A stretch of 14,264 nucleotides of DNA, taken from positions 1 to 14,264 of the forward strand of contig DJAM01000140.1 of assembly GCA_002429595.1 (NCBI GenBank), read 5' to 3'. This document shows positions 7,901 through 14,264 of this stretch, piece by piece. The notes beneath the pieces are model-generated. The model ran no database searches. It was not told the DNA's origin and worked only from the letters and a program-made list of their open reading frames with translations. The translations under genes were made by a program, and so were the position numbers. Source of the stretch: Coxiellaceae bacterium UBA6002 (GTDB lineage: Bacteria > Pseudomonadota > Gammaproteobacteria > UBA6002). Numbering within the stretch: the first letter of the stretch is position 1; each line of letters opens with the position of its first letter.

Positions 7901-10900
7901 GTTTTATTGATATTTAGTTTTTCTGATGCAACTTTTAATTGTTCGCTAAAAATTTTGCACAAATATTCTTGCGTTAAAGTATGTAAGTCTTGTTTTGAAT
8001 CAGAAACACGTTCTTCTAAAGTTGGATTCGATCTAACGGTAAGTTCTGCGTCAAACCAATAACGCTTGCCATCGAAAGGATAAGTTGGTAAACCAGTAAT
8101 TCTGTGTGGCTCGTTATAAAGCTTATCCCAATCAATGTCATCGCCATTAACATAATGCTTTGCGATCACAGCAAGTTCTAAATATGTTAAGTCTGGAGAC
8201 AAGCTAGGCACTGTGTTTTCAGCAACGCATTTTTCAAAGAAATAATTTTCAACCTGATTGCCATTGATGATTTCACGTAATGTTTTCTGTAAATCTTGAA
8301 AACTAGAAGCAAGCAAACAACTTCGATAATCAAAATGTGCCCTACCGACATTTAGCGTATACGAAATTGACTCTAGTGTTGCGGTACCTCCTTCAGCCTG
8401 CAACCAATGCATTAAGTCTTGTATTTTTTGCCTGAGCCCTTCTTGGTATTTTGCCGATAAAGCAACTAAATAAAATTGATTGCTAGGAATAATAGTTTCA
8501 CTCGACGCCTCAAGAAATTCTTCGACAATAAGATGAGAGTTTGTGCCACCAAAACCAAAAGAACTGATCCCGGCACGCAAAGGCAGCAACTTACCTGTTT
8601 CATCAGTTAAGCGCTGCCAAGTTTTAAGGCGATCATGTATATAAAAAGGTGTGTTTTCTAACTGGATATAGGGATTAAGTTTAGTGAAATGTAGATTTCC
8701 CGGAATTGTTTGGGTCTTCATTGACCATAACACTTTCACCAAACTTGCCATACCCGATGCAGGTTCTAAATGACCACAGTTGGTTTTCACAGATCCTAGA
8801 CCACAAAATGGTTCGCGAGGCTTTGCGATTTGGTTTTCTTGCAACAGCTGTTCAAATGCTAATTTTAATCCTTCAATTTCAACAGGATCTCCCAGTTCTG
8901 TCCCAGTACCATGCGTTTCGAGATAAGTCACTGTTTGGGGATTTATTTTTGCGGCGCGATAAACCTGTAGTAGTAATTCACTTTGCGATACTGCATTAGG
9001 CGCAGTTAACGATTGGGCTTTACCGGCATGACTCACGCCACTGCCTTTAATGACACCGTAAATACAATCGCCATCTGCGATAGCACGTTGCAGTGGTTTA
9101 AGGATTAAAGCCGCCACTCCCTCACCTTTAACGTAGCCATTCGCAGCAGCATCGAATGTTTTACATCGACCATCACTCGACAAAGCTCCTAGCTGACTCG
9201 TGATGATCGTCGAGTCAGGACTCAACATTAAACTCACAGCACCTGCCACAACCAGTTCACATTCACCTTGTTGCAACGCTGTAATACCACGATGAATTGC
9301 TACCAATGCACTAGAACACGCAGTGTTGATCACTTCACTTGGTCCGTGAAAATTAAAATAATAAGAGACACGATTTGCTAATAGAGAGTTGGAATTTCCT
9401 GTCGCTAAATGACCGTGAAAGATCGTTTTTTGTGACTGGATAAGTGTTTGGTAATCGTTAAACTCTGTTCCAACAAAGACTCCAACTTTTTGGCTAGCAA
9501 GGCGCAAAGGATTGTAACCCGCATCTTCAAGTGTCTTCCATACCACTTCGAGGAAGAGACGTTGTTGCGGATCCATTAAGTTAGCTTCACGAGCCGAAAT
9601 ATTGAAAAACTCTGCATCGAACAAATCAACGTCTGGAATAAAGCCGCCCCATTTTGAATTTGCTTTGTTAGGAGCTTTGCGGCTTTCGTCGTAGACTTCA
9701 TGCCAATTCCAACGATTGGCTGGCACCTCAGAAATTAAATCATGACCTGCTACAAGATGATTCCAAAAAGTTTGCACATCTTTGGATTGCGGGAAGTAGC
9801 CCTGGAGCCCAACAATAGCAATATCTGTCACAACTGGGAGAGGTTTTTTAGCAGCGAAGTGTTGCCGTGACTCAGTTTGAGAAAGTCGCTCGAAAAGATA
9901 TAGGCTTAATTGCTCAATGTTTTGATAGCTGAAAAAGATCGCAGGGGTTAGTTCAAGGCAGTAGTCATTCTGCAGTAATAAAGTTAATTCTTTGAAAGAC
10001 AATGAATCTAGGCCTAATGAATGAAAATCGCATGTACTTTCAATTGGTTTATTGATCTTGAGCAGCGAACGTATAACTTCTGTTAATTTGGCGCGAACGC
10101 TTTCTAAGGAAATATCGAACAATTTGGCATTAGTGCCTGCTTCAACTTGGAAACCTAAATTGGTTGGCAACCAGTGATGTTCTTTGGCAAAAGGATAAGT
10201 TGGCAATTTAAGTTTGACAATTTTTTTGCGATATAATCCATCCCAGTCAATGTTATAACCTTCTACATAAAATGCCGCTAATACGTTAAGTTTTTGTCGA
10301 TACTCCGCAACTGTCAGAGAACGCTTTGATAATTCCTGTATAGATTTGTCACATAAACTCTGAAAAATGGGCTGACTTTTTTTCAACTCATTATTACTAA
10401 AAATATTTGCGGCAGTTTGACTTAACTGTAATTTAGAAAGCGCCTCTTCGAGCTCAGCGATAGAGCTTACCACCAAGGCTAGTTTTTTTGAAAAATGATC
10501 ACGACATTTATTCAAAGTAAAACTCAATTGCTCGAGCGAAGGCATAGTGGCTTGACTACCCAACCAAAGCGCCAACTCGTTTATTTTTTCCAACAAAGCA
10601 ACTTTAGTCTTCGCCGATAGCGTGACAAGATAACTTGAAGCTGGCGATTCTTCTTGGACTGACGGTGTCGCAATTTCCTGCAAAATGACATGCGCATTGG
10701 TTCCACCATAGCCGAAAGAACTCACTCCAGCAGTGCGTGGGATTACTTTACCATTATTATCTTTAGGAGCATTCCAAGACTGCTTATAATTTACCAAGTA
10801 AAAAGGACTATTTTGCAGATCGATGTAAGAATTAAGGTCTTCAAGATGCAAATTACCCGGAATCATTTTATTTTTTAAGCACAGCGCCGCTTTGATAATG

Positions 10901-13900
10901 CTGGCTATGCCCGCTGCCGCTTCAAGGTGACCAATATGGGTTTTTAAAGCACCAATTCCACAAAAATATGATTCGTTTCTTTCGTTGGCAACGCTAAAGG
11001 CTTTTTTTAGGCCATTGATTTCAATTGGATCGCCTAGAGGAGTGCCTGTGCCATGCGCTTCAATGTAACTGATTTCACTAGGTGAGATGTTGGCACGTTT
11101 GCAAGCTGCAAGAATAACATTGGATTGTGCATTTGGATTTGGGGCCGTCAAAGAACTAACATGACCACCATGGTTCACAGCAGACCCTTTGATCACCGCA
11201 TAGATATTATCTTGGTCTAATAATGCCTTTGATAATGGCTTAATTAATATCGCGACAACGCCTTCTGAACGCACGTAGCCATCGGCATCTTTATCAAAGG
11301 TTTTACAACGGCCACTAGTACTTAACATCCCAGCGGCAGTCGCTGCAACAAATGCATTGGGTGATAATAAAGTATTGACGCCGCCAACAATTGCTAATTC
11401 ACAATCACCATTTTGTAGAGCAATAATTGCATGATGAAGTGCCACAAGAGAGCTAGAACAAGCGGTATCAATTGCCTCACTTGGACCTTGTAAATTTAAT
11501 ATATAAGAAACACGATTGGCTAGAATGCTATGGGTTATGCCTGTCGTCAGATAAGAATCCGCAATGGTATTTTGTTGTAATAATTCTGCGTAGTCATTTC
11601 CAAACACGCCAACATATAAACCGACTTTTTTCTGCGCCAAAGACCCCACCGCATAGCCAGCATCTTCAATCGCTCTCCACACAACTTGTAAAAAGAGTCT
11701 CTGTTGTGGATCCATTAACTGCGCTTCACGCGGTGAAATATTAAAAAATTCAGCATCAAATTCAGCTATATTTTCAAGAAAGCCACCTTGTTTCATCTGT
11801 TCAGTAGGATGAAGCAACGTGCGATATTCAGGAACGGACGTTATGGCATCTTTACCTTGAACCAGATTATCCCAAAATGTTTCGAGATTCTTAGCACCTG
11901 GAAATATTCCCTCCATACCAATTATGGCAATGTCATTTTCTCGGTAAGTCACTTGATTGGCAAACTCGGTTTCTAATTCGACTTCTAAATCTAACACCTC
12001 TTCTTCTTGATGTTGAGTTTGAAGCTTAGCACCCAAACTCGTATCAATGCGTTCGAAATGGCTTTGATATAGGTGGTAAATATCAGCAAAAAATTCCCCA
12101 AAAGTGTAATACTCATAGAGACTATTTGGTTTGATCTCAAGATTATATAAATCATTAAAGGCAGCGATAAAATTGACTGCTTTTAACGAGTCGATTTTAA
12201 AATTACTTAGTGGCTTTTCAAGCAGAGCTTCATCTGACTCCTCATCAAAGCACGCAGCGAGTAACTGATTAAATTCCCCTAACAGCGTGGCAGGAATATC
12301 TGCTTGAAAACTGGCAAGCTCTTCATCTGCAGTGGCTGTTTCATCTCGTTGTAAATCTTTGTCCAGCAACTTGAGCTCGTCTGCTAAATATAATTGTGCA
12401 CATAGCTTTCGTGCAATTTTGCCACTATTCGTTTTAGGTAAACTGTCCTCTTGAACCAAAATGACTTGATGCAGTTCTAAACCATAGTACTTAAGCACGG
12501 CTAAGCGAATAGAATAGATAATGCGATGGCTCTCAGATTCGCAAATTTCACCTTTCACTTCTTGCAAAAAAATAATTTCCTCACGTCCCAAAATCGGAAC
12601 TGAAAAAACCACACGATTAGCAACTGGAAACTTCTCTAAGGCGGTTAGCACACATTCTTCTAAATCGTGCGGATAGTAATTCTTTCCATACCGCACAATA
12701 ATCTCTTTAAGCCGACCTGTTACAAAAAGTTCACTTTTATTTAGGAACCCCAAGTCGCCAGTCCTAAAATAAGATCTAAAATTTCCAGGAAGTTTAATGA
12801 AAAATTTTTCTGACTCTTCTGCCCAATATCCTTTTACTAAAGACTTACCAGCAATGACAATTTCTCCAACTGAACCTTCAGGCAATACAGCTAGTGATTC
12901 CGGATCAATGATTCTGATGGAAAGACCTGATAGCACACTGCCTACCGAAACGTATTGAACGTGGGTGCTAGTTTTATTGACCGCAAAGATTTTGTTCTGC
13001 GATAGTTTTGCTGTTGATAACGTTAAAAAGCGCGGTTTCTTGCGATGATGTGTGGCTGAGATGGTACCACTTAGTTCTGACATGCCATAGGCACAACAAA
13101 ATGAATTAATTTTAAAACCAACTGTCTTAAATTTTTCTGCAAAGAGTAATAATGTTTCTGGCGAAATATGTTCACCACCATTTACAGCCACTTTCCAGCT
13201 TTTCAATTGCAGTCTTGCAAAATCGCCATTTTCGACGCTTTTAACGCAAAGATCATAACCAAAATTAGGGCAGCCGCTATGTGTCACACGGTATTTGGTT
13301 ATGGCTCGTAGCCAAAAGAAAGGTTTACGTAAAAAAACATGAGAGGGCATGACGATTGCCAAGCTGCGGAAATAAAATGGCACTAACAAACCACACACCA
13401 AGCCATAAACATGGCCGTGCGGCGCCCAAGTCAATGAAATACTTTTGCGACTAAACTGCCAACTTAAACCAGAATTTTTAATATTATGAATTAAATTTTT
13501 GTGGGTCACTATTGCAGCTTTGGGCGATGACGTCGAACCTGAAGTAAACTGCAGATAAGCGACCATGCATTCATTTAAAACGGGGGGTTTATACAATATT
13601 GCACAGTCTTCAAATCGGGTGCTATCAGCTAACTGCGTATTGGGATTTGCAAATAAAAAATTTGCGTGTTCTTCCAAAAGTGGATAGAAAATTTTGTCGG
13701 TTAACACACAGTTTATGGAAGCTTGAGCGGCCACCGTTTTAAAAAAATCTTGCTTTTTCTCAAAGTCATCAGCCCCATGGCAGTAAGCTGGTACCGCAAC
13801 CATTCCAGCATACATACAGCCAAAAAATGCAGTAATAAATTCAAGACCGGAAGGAAAAACTAGTAACACACGGTCACCCAATGCGCATTTACTCTGCAAA

Positions 13901-14046
13901 TAGGCTGCGACAGCACGCGCTTTTTTATCCAGGTCACCATACGTTAATCGTTGCGTTTCCTGTAAGCCATCACCTAAGAACAGATACGCCGTTTGCGAAG
14001 ACTTCTGCTTCGCTCTTTTTTGAAGAATAGATCCAATTGTCAACAT
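4939..14046 (-). CDS. FAAL-primed AT-less type I PKS: FAAL-ACP-KS-ACP-KS-ACP-KS-KRs-ACP-dock (3035 aa)
   Basis: This is the starter and main elongation protein. A fatty acyl-AMP ligase (1-575) adenylates a carboxylic acid and passes it to ACP1 (about 588-662, Ser-620). Three KS domains follow: KS1 (704-1125; Cys-863, His-998, His-1040), KS2 (1407-1843; Cys-1577, His-1712, His-1759) and KS3 (2132-2555; Cys-2302, His-2437, His-2477). Each is followed by a linker ending in LPTYPF (1281, 1986, 2690) and an ACP (Ser-1348, Ser-2057, Ser-2948). No AT is present: GHSxG does not occur in this protein, so malonyl units must be loaded in trans. The third module contains only the structural half of a ketoreductase (about 2720-2895). 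The C-terminal 38 residues are acidic and helical (DPAAIAKLLEDELQDL), as in C-terminal docking segments, matching the N-terminal helix of the next protein. ATG 14046 is supported by GGAAG 10 bases upstream. The frame is open for over 9 kb without a break. Domain calls are firm; starter acid and product are not known. Confidence 0.96.
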   Translation of the reverse strand: MLTIGSILQKRAKQKSSQTAYLFLGDGLQETQRLTYGDLDKKARAVAAYLQSKCALGDRVLLVFPSGLEFITAFFGCMYAGMVAVPAYCHGADDFEKKQDFFKTVAAQASINCVLTDKIFYPLLEEHANFLFANPNTQLADSTRFEDCAILYKPPVLNECMVAYLQFTSGSTSSPKAAIVTHKNLIHNIKNSGLSWQFSRKSISLTWAPHGHVYGLVCGLLVPFYFRSLAIVMPSHVFLRKPFFWLRAITKYRVTHSGCPNFGYDLCVKSVENGDFARLQLKSWKVAVNGGEHISPETLLLFAEKFKTVGFKINSFCCAYGMSELSGTISATHHRKKPRFLTLSTAKLSQNKIFAVNKTSTHVQYVSVGSVLSGLSIRIIDPESLAVLPEGSVGEIVIAGKSLVKGYWAEESEKFFIKLPGNFRSYFRTGDLGFLNKSELFVTGRLKEIIVRYGKNYYPHDLEECVLTALEKFPVANRVVFSVPILGREEIIFLQEVKGEICESESHRIIYSIRLAVLKYYGLELHQVILVQEDSLPKTNSGKIARKLCAQLYLADELKLLDKDLQRDETATADEELASFQADIPATLLGEFNQLLAACFDEESDEALLEKPLSNFKIDSLKAVNFIAAFNDLYNLEIKPNSLYEYYTFGEFFADIYHLYQSHFERIDTSLGAKLQTQHQEEEVLDLEVELETEFANQVTYRENDIAIIGMEGIFPGAKNLETFWDNLVQGKDAITSVPEYRTLLHPTEQMKQGGFLENIAEFDAEFFNISPREAQLMDPQQRLFLQVVWRAIEDAGYAVGSLAQKKVGLYVGVFGNDYAELLQQNTIADSYLTTGITHSILANRVSYILNLQGPSEAIDTACSSSLVALHHAIIALQNGDCELAIVGGVNTLLSPNAFVAATAAGMLSTSGRCKTFDKDADGYVRSEGVVAILIKPLSKALLDQDNIYAVIKGSAVNHGGHVSSLTAPNPNAQSNVILAACKRANISPSEISYIEAHGTGTPLGDPIEINGLKKAFSVANERNESYFCGIGALKTHIGHLEAAAGIASIIKAALCLKNKMIPGNLHLEDLNSYIDLQNSPFYLVNYKQSWNAPKDNNGKVIPRTAGVSSFGYGGTNAHVILQEIATPSVQEESPASSYLVTLSAKTKVALLEKINELALWLGSQATMPSLEQLSFTLNKCRDHFSKKLALVVSSIAELEEALSKLQLSQTAANIFSNNELKKSQPIFQSLCDKSIQELSKRSLTVAEYRQKLNVLAAFYVEGYNIDWDGLYRKKIVKLKLPTYPFAKEHHWLPTNLGFQVEAGTNAKLFDISLESVRAKLTEVIRSLLKINKPIESTCDFHSLGLDSLSFKELTLLLQNDYCLELTPAIFFSYQNIEQLSLYLFERLSQTESRQHFAAKKPLPVVTDIAIVGLQGYFPQSKDVQTFWNHLVAGHDLISEVPANRWNWHEVYDESRKAPNKANSKWGGFIPDVDLFDAEFFNISAREANLMDPQQRLFLEVVWKTLEDAGYNPLRLASQKVGVFVGTEFNDYQTLIQSQKTIFHGHLATGNSNSLLANRVSYYFNFHGPSEVINTACSSALVAIHRGITALQQGECELVVAGAVSLMLSPDSTIITSQLGALSSDGRCKTFDAAANGYVKGEGVAALILKPLQRAIADGDCIYGVIKGSGVSHAGKAQSLTAPNAVSQSELLLQVYRAAKINPQTVTYLETHGTGTELGDPVEIEGLKLAFEQLLQENQIAKPREPFCGLGSVKTNCGHLEPASGMASLVKVLWSMKTQTIPGNLHFTKLNPYIQLENTPFYIHDRLKTWQRLTDETGKLLPLRAGISSFGFGGTNSHLIVEEFLEASSETIIPSNQFYLVALSAKYQEGLRQKIQDLMHWLQAEGGTATLESISYTLNVGRAHFDYRSCLLASSFQDLQKTLREIINGNQVENYFFEKCVAENTVPSLSPDLTYLELAVIAKHYVNGDDIDWDKLYNEPHRITGLPTYPFDGKRYWFDAELTVRSNPTLEERVSDSKQDLHTLTQEYLCKIFSEQLKVASEKLNINKTYELYGVDSVLSVEITNRLEEDLGGLPKTLLYEENTIANLAQYLVRSKRQALEKMFSHITFEQRQDSNDKVSITPPITLQSKEIDIAIVGMSIQFPMAKNHREFWKNLKSGKDCIIEIPEHRWRYQDFPIEKGQEQKYYKYGGFLEDIDKFDPLFFNISPREAMLMDPQERLFLQTAWSALEDGGFTREQLQTKYNNEVGVFAGVTYNFYPLLIAEEWQKGNQLPLDIQTFSIANRISYFLNLRGPSLVIDTACSSSLAAIHVACENILQGTCRMAIAGGVNLSIHPTKYHFLGSYNLLSDKGRCESFAAGGDGYVPGEGVGAVLLKPLSQALQDGDLIYGVIKGSSTNHGGKTSGYTVPNPKAHKDLINQTLAKANVAARTISYLEAHGTGTALGDPIEVRGLQEAFEEETLDKQFCAIGSVKSNIGHLESAAGISQLAKVILQMQHQQLVPSLHAKQTNPYIDFENSPFYVQQDLTPWQCDYPRRSGISSFGAGGTNVHLIVEEFSSPQLSQNTSGPYLFVLSAQNQERLLHYAQDFWQFLQEVEFEVNLANLCYTLQIGREEMASRLAIVFNNYSELVSKLNLFLKQNNEQNSYFTNAATFANTISGDLYNETASKWVNGDSIAWQQFYVTTKPNRISLPTYPFAKRRCWVSAEPALSIKTSVNITKSQQPVWLLFQDKELGCHLLPHLAAIECFTAEHFSQLNDKVFYLNPKEPDHFRQLFAIISKKNIILKGILYLWQLTEQLRSDCIKVNIPNLISVFKEFSWQNAMQFWIVQRAAVKSQEFRTELLSKEFPEQLKLYMLELSSSKHLSNESKFLLQELKDSDFIPSLTNQESSEVRVLMEDPPLAQPSPAIQDVTDNDEEILTILLSNLAKILGLNESEIELDVQFLHYGLDSILGINFVAELDQYFHDVVTPMDLYRYTTVKQLADFIAKNYRAQVPTQEPTADSFEKEISEDLKQLDPAAIAKLLEDELQDLDKFFNS
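4942..5316 (-). other. ACP4 and C-terminal docking segment
   Basis: ACP4 covers residues about 2911-2993, with Ser-2948 in YGLDSIL. It is followed by a Pro/Gln-rich spacer and an acidic helix (about 3002-3031) that ends the protein. The position is that of a C-terminal docking domain handing the chain to the KS of the next protein. Confidence 0.8.
5362..5889 (-). other. Ketoreductase structural subdomain without catalytic half
   Basis: This covers residues about 2720-2895. The pattern follows the N-terminal structural part of PKS ketoreductases: a WLLF-type first strand (2724-2727), then FYLNPKEPDHFRQL, GILYLWQL, MQFWIVQRAA, a KEFPEQLKLYMLEL stretch and a closing EVRVLM. In a complete KR the NADPH-binding catalytic half, with a GxxGxxG motif and Lys-Ser-Tyr residues, would come next. 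Here the chain goes within about 15 residues into ACP4. No GxxGxxG is present, so beta-keto reduction by this segment is not expected. Confidence 0.8.
5941..7653 (-). other. Ketosynthase 3 with AT-less linker (third extension module)
   Basis: The KS covers residues 2132-2555 (Cys-2302 in DTACSSS, His-2437, His-2477); the linker (2568-2702) ends in LPTYPFAKRRCW. The segments RWRYQDF, GGVNLSIHPTKYH and FAAGGDGYVPGEGVG are characteristic of trans-AT ketosynthases. This is the clearest single sign that the system belongs to the trans-AT type. Confidence 0.9.
7762..9828 (-). other. Second extension module: ketosynthase 2, AT-less linker, ACP3
   Basis: The KS covers residues 1407-1843, with Cys-1577 in an unusual NTACSSA (Asn for the common Asp, Ala for Ser), His-1712 in ETHGTGT and His-1759. 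The linker (1859-1998) ends in LPTYPFDGKRYW. ACP3 (about 2020-2095) has Ser-2057 in YGVDSVL. The module is minimal, with no AT or reductive domain. Confidence 0.9.
9877..11937 (-). other. First extension module: ketosynthase 1, AT-less linker, ACP2
   Basis: The KS covers residues 704-1125 (Cys-863 in DTACSSS, His-998 in EAHGTGT, His-1040). The linker (1139-1293) ends in LPTYPFAKEHHW. ACP2 (about 1313-1390) has Ser-1348 in LGLDSLS. This KS should take the FAAL-loaded acyl chain from ACP1 and do the first elongation. No AT or reductive domain is present. Confidence 0.9.
12061..14046 (-). other. Loading module: fatty acyl-AMP ligase and ACP1
   Basis: The FAAL covers residues 1-575, with the AMP-binding P-loop FTSGSTSSPK (167-176), YGMSELSG (320-327), RTGDLGF (428-434), YGKNYYPHDLEE (453-464) and LPKTNSGKIAR (536-546) with catalytic Lys-543. 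The N-terminal opening, the YPHDLEE form and direct fusion to an ACP and a KS favour FAAL over an acyl-CoA ligase or an amino-acid adenylation domain. ACP1 (about 588-662) carries Ser-620 in FKIDSLK, slightly off the usual GxDSL. Confidence 0.88.
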
Positions 14047-14243
14047 TTAAGAACCACTTCCTTTGATTCACTATTCAGCTAGCCGCACAAGACTTAAAGC
14101 CCATATCTAGCTCGATTTGGACTTGCCAAAAATCATTCGTGCCGAATAGACAAGATTGGTAAAAAAAATTTACTTGAATAAATTGATCTGAAATGTTATC
14201 ACATTCTTAAGAAAAAATTAATTACTAGCCTTATCCGCCGACG
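14047..14243 (-). other. Leader region of the PKS operon, no gene seen
   Basis: I see no gene in this AT-rich stretch. On the minus strand GGAAG lies 10 bases before the ATG at 14046 and is the likely ribosome site. No promoter with both good -35 and -10 elements stands out. A small perfect dyad, ATTCG-TGC-CGAAT, lies at 14135-14147 and could be an operator, though five-base arms are weak evidence. Confidence 0.5.
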
Positions 14244-14264
14244 TCCCGCGGTTGGTCCGCGGGA
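14244..14264. repeat. GC-rich hairpin at the window edge
   Basis: TCCCGCGG (14244-14251) and its reverse complement (14257-14264) are separated by 5 bases, giving an 8-bp perfect stem that may continue beyond the window. It stands out against AT-rich surroundings and is probably another dispersed palindromic repeat, of a different sequence from the one at 1059-1086. It could also be a terminator stem of the upstream neighbour; the window ends too early to tell. Confidence 0.65.

Noticed and set aside
6363..11976. Plus-strand open frames of 60-100 codons inside the large PKS gene
   Set aside because: All are antisense to well-supported KS or linker coding sequence and show no protein motifs or ribosome sites of their own.
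12322..14046. NRPS-type amino-acid adenylation domain
   Set aside because: No condensation domain is present; the overall pattern (YPHDLEE, N-terminal form, ACP then KS following) fits a fatty acyl-AMP ligase.
14047..14243. Specific promoter for the PKS operon
   Set aside because: Several four-of-six -10-like hexamers exist, but none has a convincing -35 partner at proper spacing, so none is reported.

Overview
The window carries two very large minus-strand genes that form one polyketide synthase (PKS) operon of about 13 kb. A small plus-strand group of envelope-type genes converges on it from the left. The DNA is AT-rich. Intergenic DNA contains GC-rich palindromes of the GTCATTCCCGC...GCGGGAATGAC kind, which are widespread in Proteobacteria. 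A gammaproteobacterium, perhaps a host-associated or Legionellales-like one, fits this, but the assignment is a guess from style and not from a marker gene.

Layout, left to right. Positions 1-40 hold two half-copies of the palindromic repeat. Positions 165-740 encode an unrecognised exported or membrane-anchored protein. Positions 748-921 and 945-1052 encode two tiny lipoprotein-like proteins (57 and 35 aa). A perfect 12-bp palindrome at 1059-1086 separates the convergent units and contains the stop codon of the downstream PKS gene. Positions 1071-4922 (minus) encode the terminal PKS protein (docking helix, KS, DH-like, ACP, thioesterase). Positions 4939-14046 (minus) encode the starter PKS protein (fatty acyl-AMP ligase, ACP, KS, ACP, KS, ACP, KS, KR structural half, ACP, C-terminal docking region). 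Positions 14047-14264 are the leader of the operon and end in another GC-rich hairpin.

How the genes work together (family knowledge plus inference). The FAAL domain would adenylate a free carboxylic or fatty acid and load it on the first ACP. Four ketosynthases, each with an intact Cys-His-His set, would then extend it four times. The C-terminal thioesterase, with Ser-Asp-His, would release the product. No module contains an acyltransferase. Each KS is followed by the short linker ending in a LPTYPF-type motif that remains when AT is absent, so malonyl units should come from a trans-acting AT encoded outside the window. The only KR is reduced to its non-catalytic structural half, and the only DH has lost its canonical motifs. 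As encoded here the line can condense but not obviously reduce, so either trans-acting enzymes supply reduction or the product is an acyl poly-beta-ketone that cyclises. This reductively stripped, FAAL-primed, AT-less line is the most interesting content of the window. The identity of the product cannot be read from the sequence.
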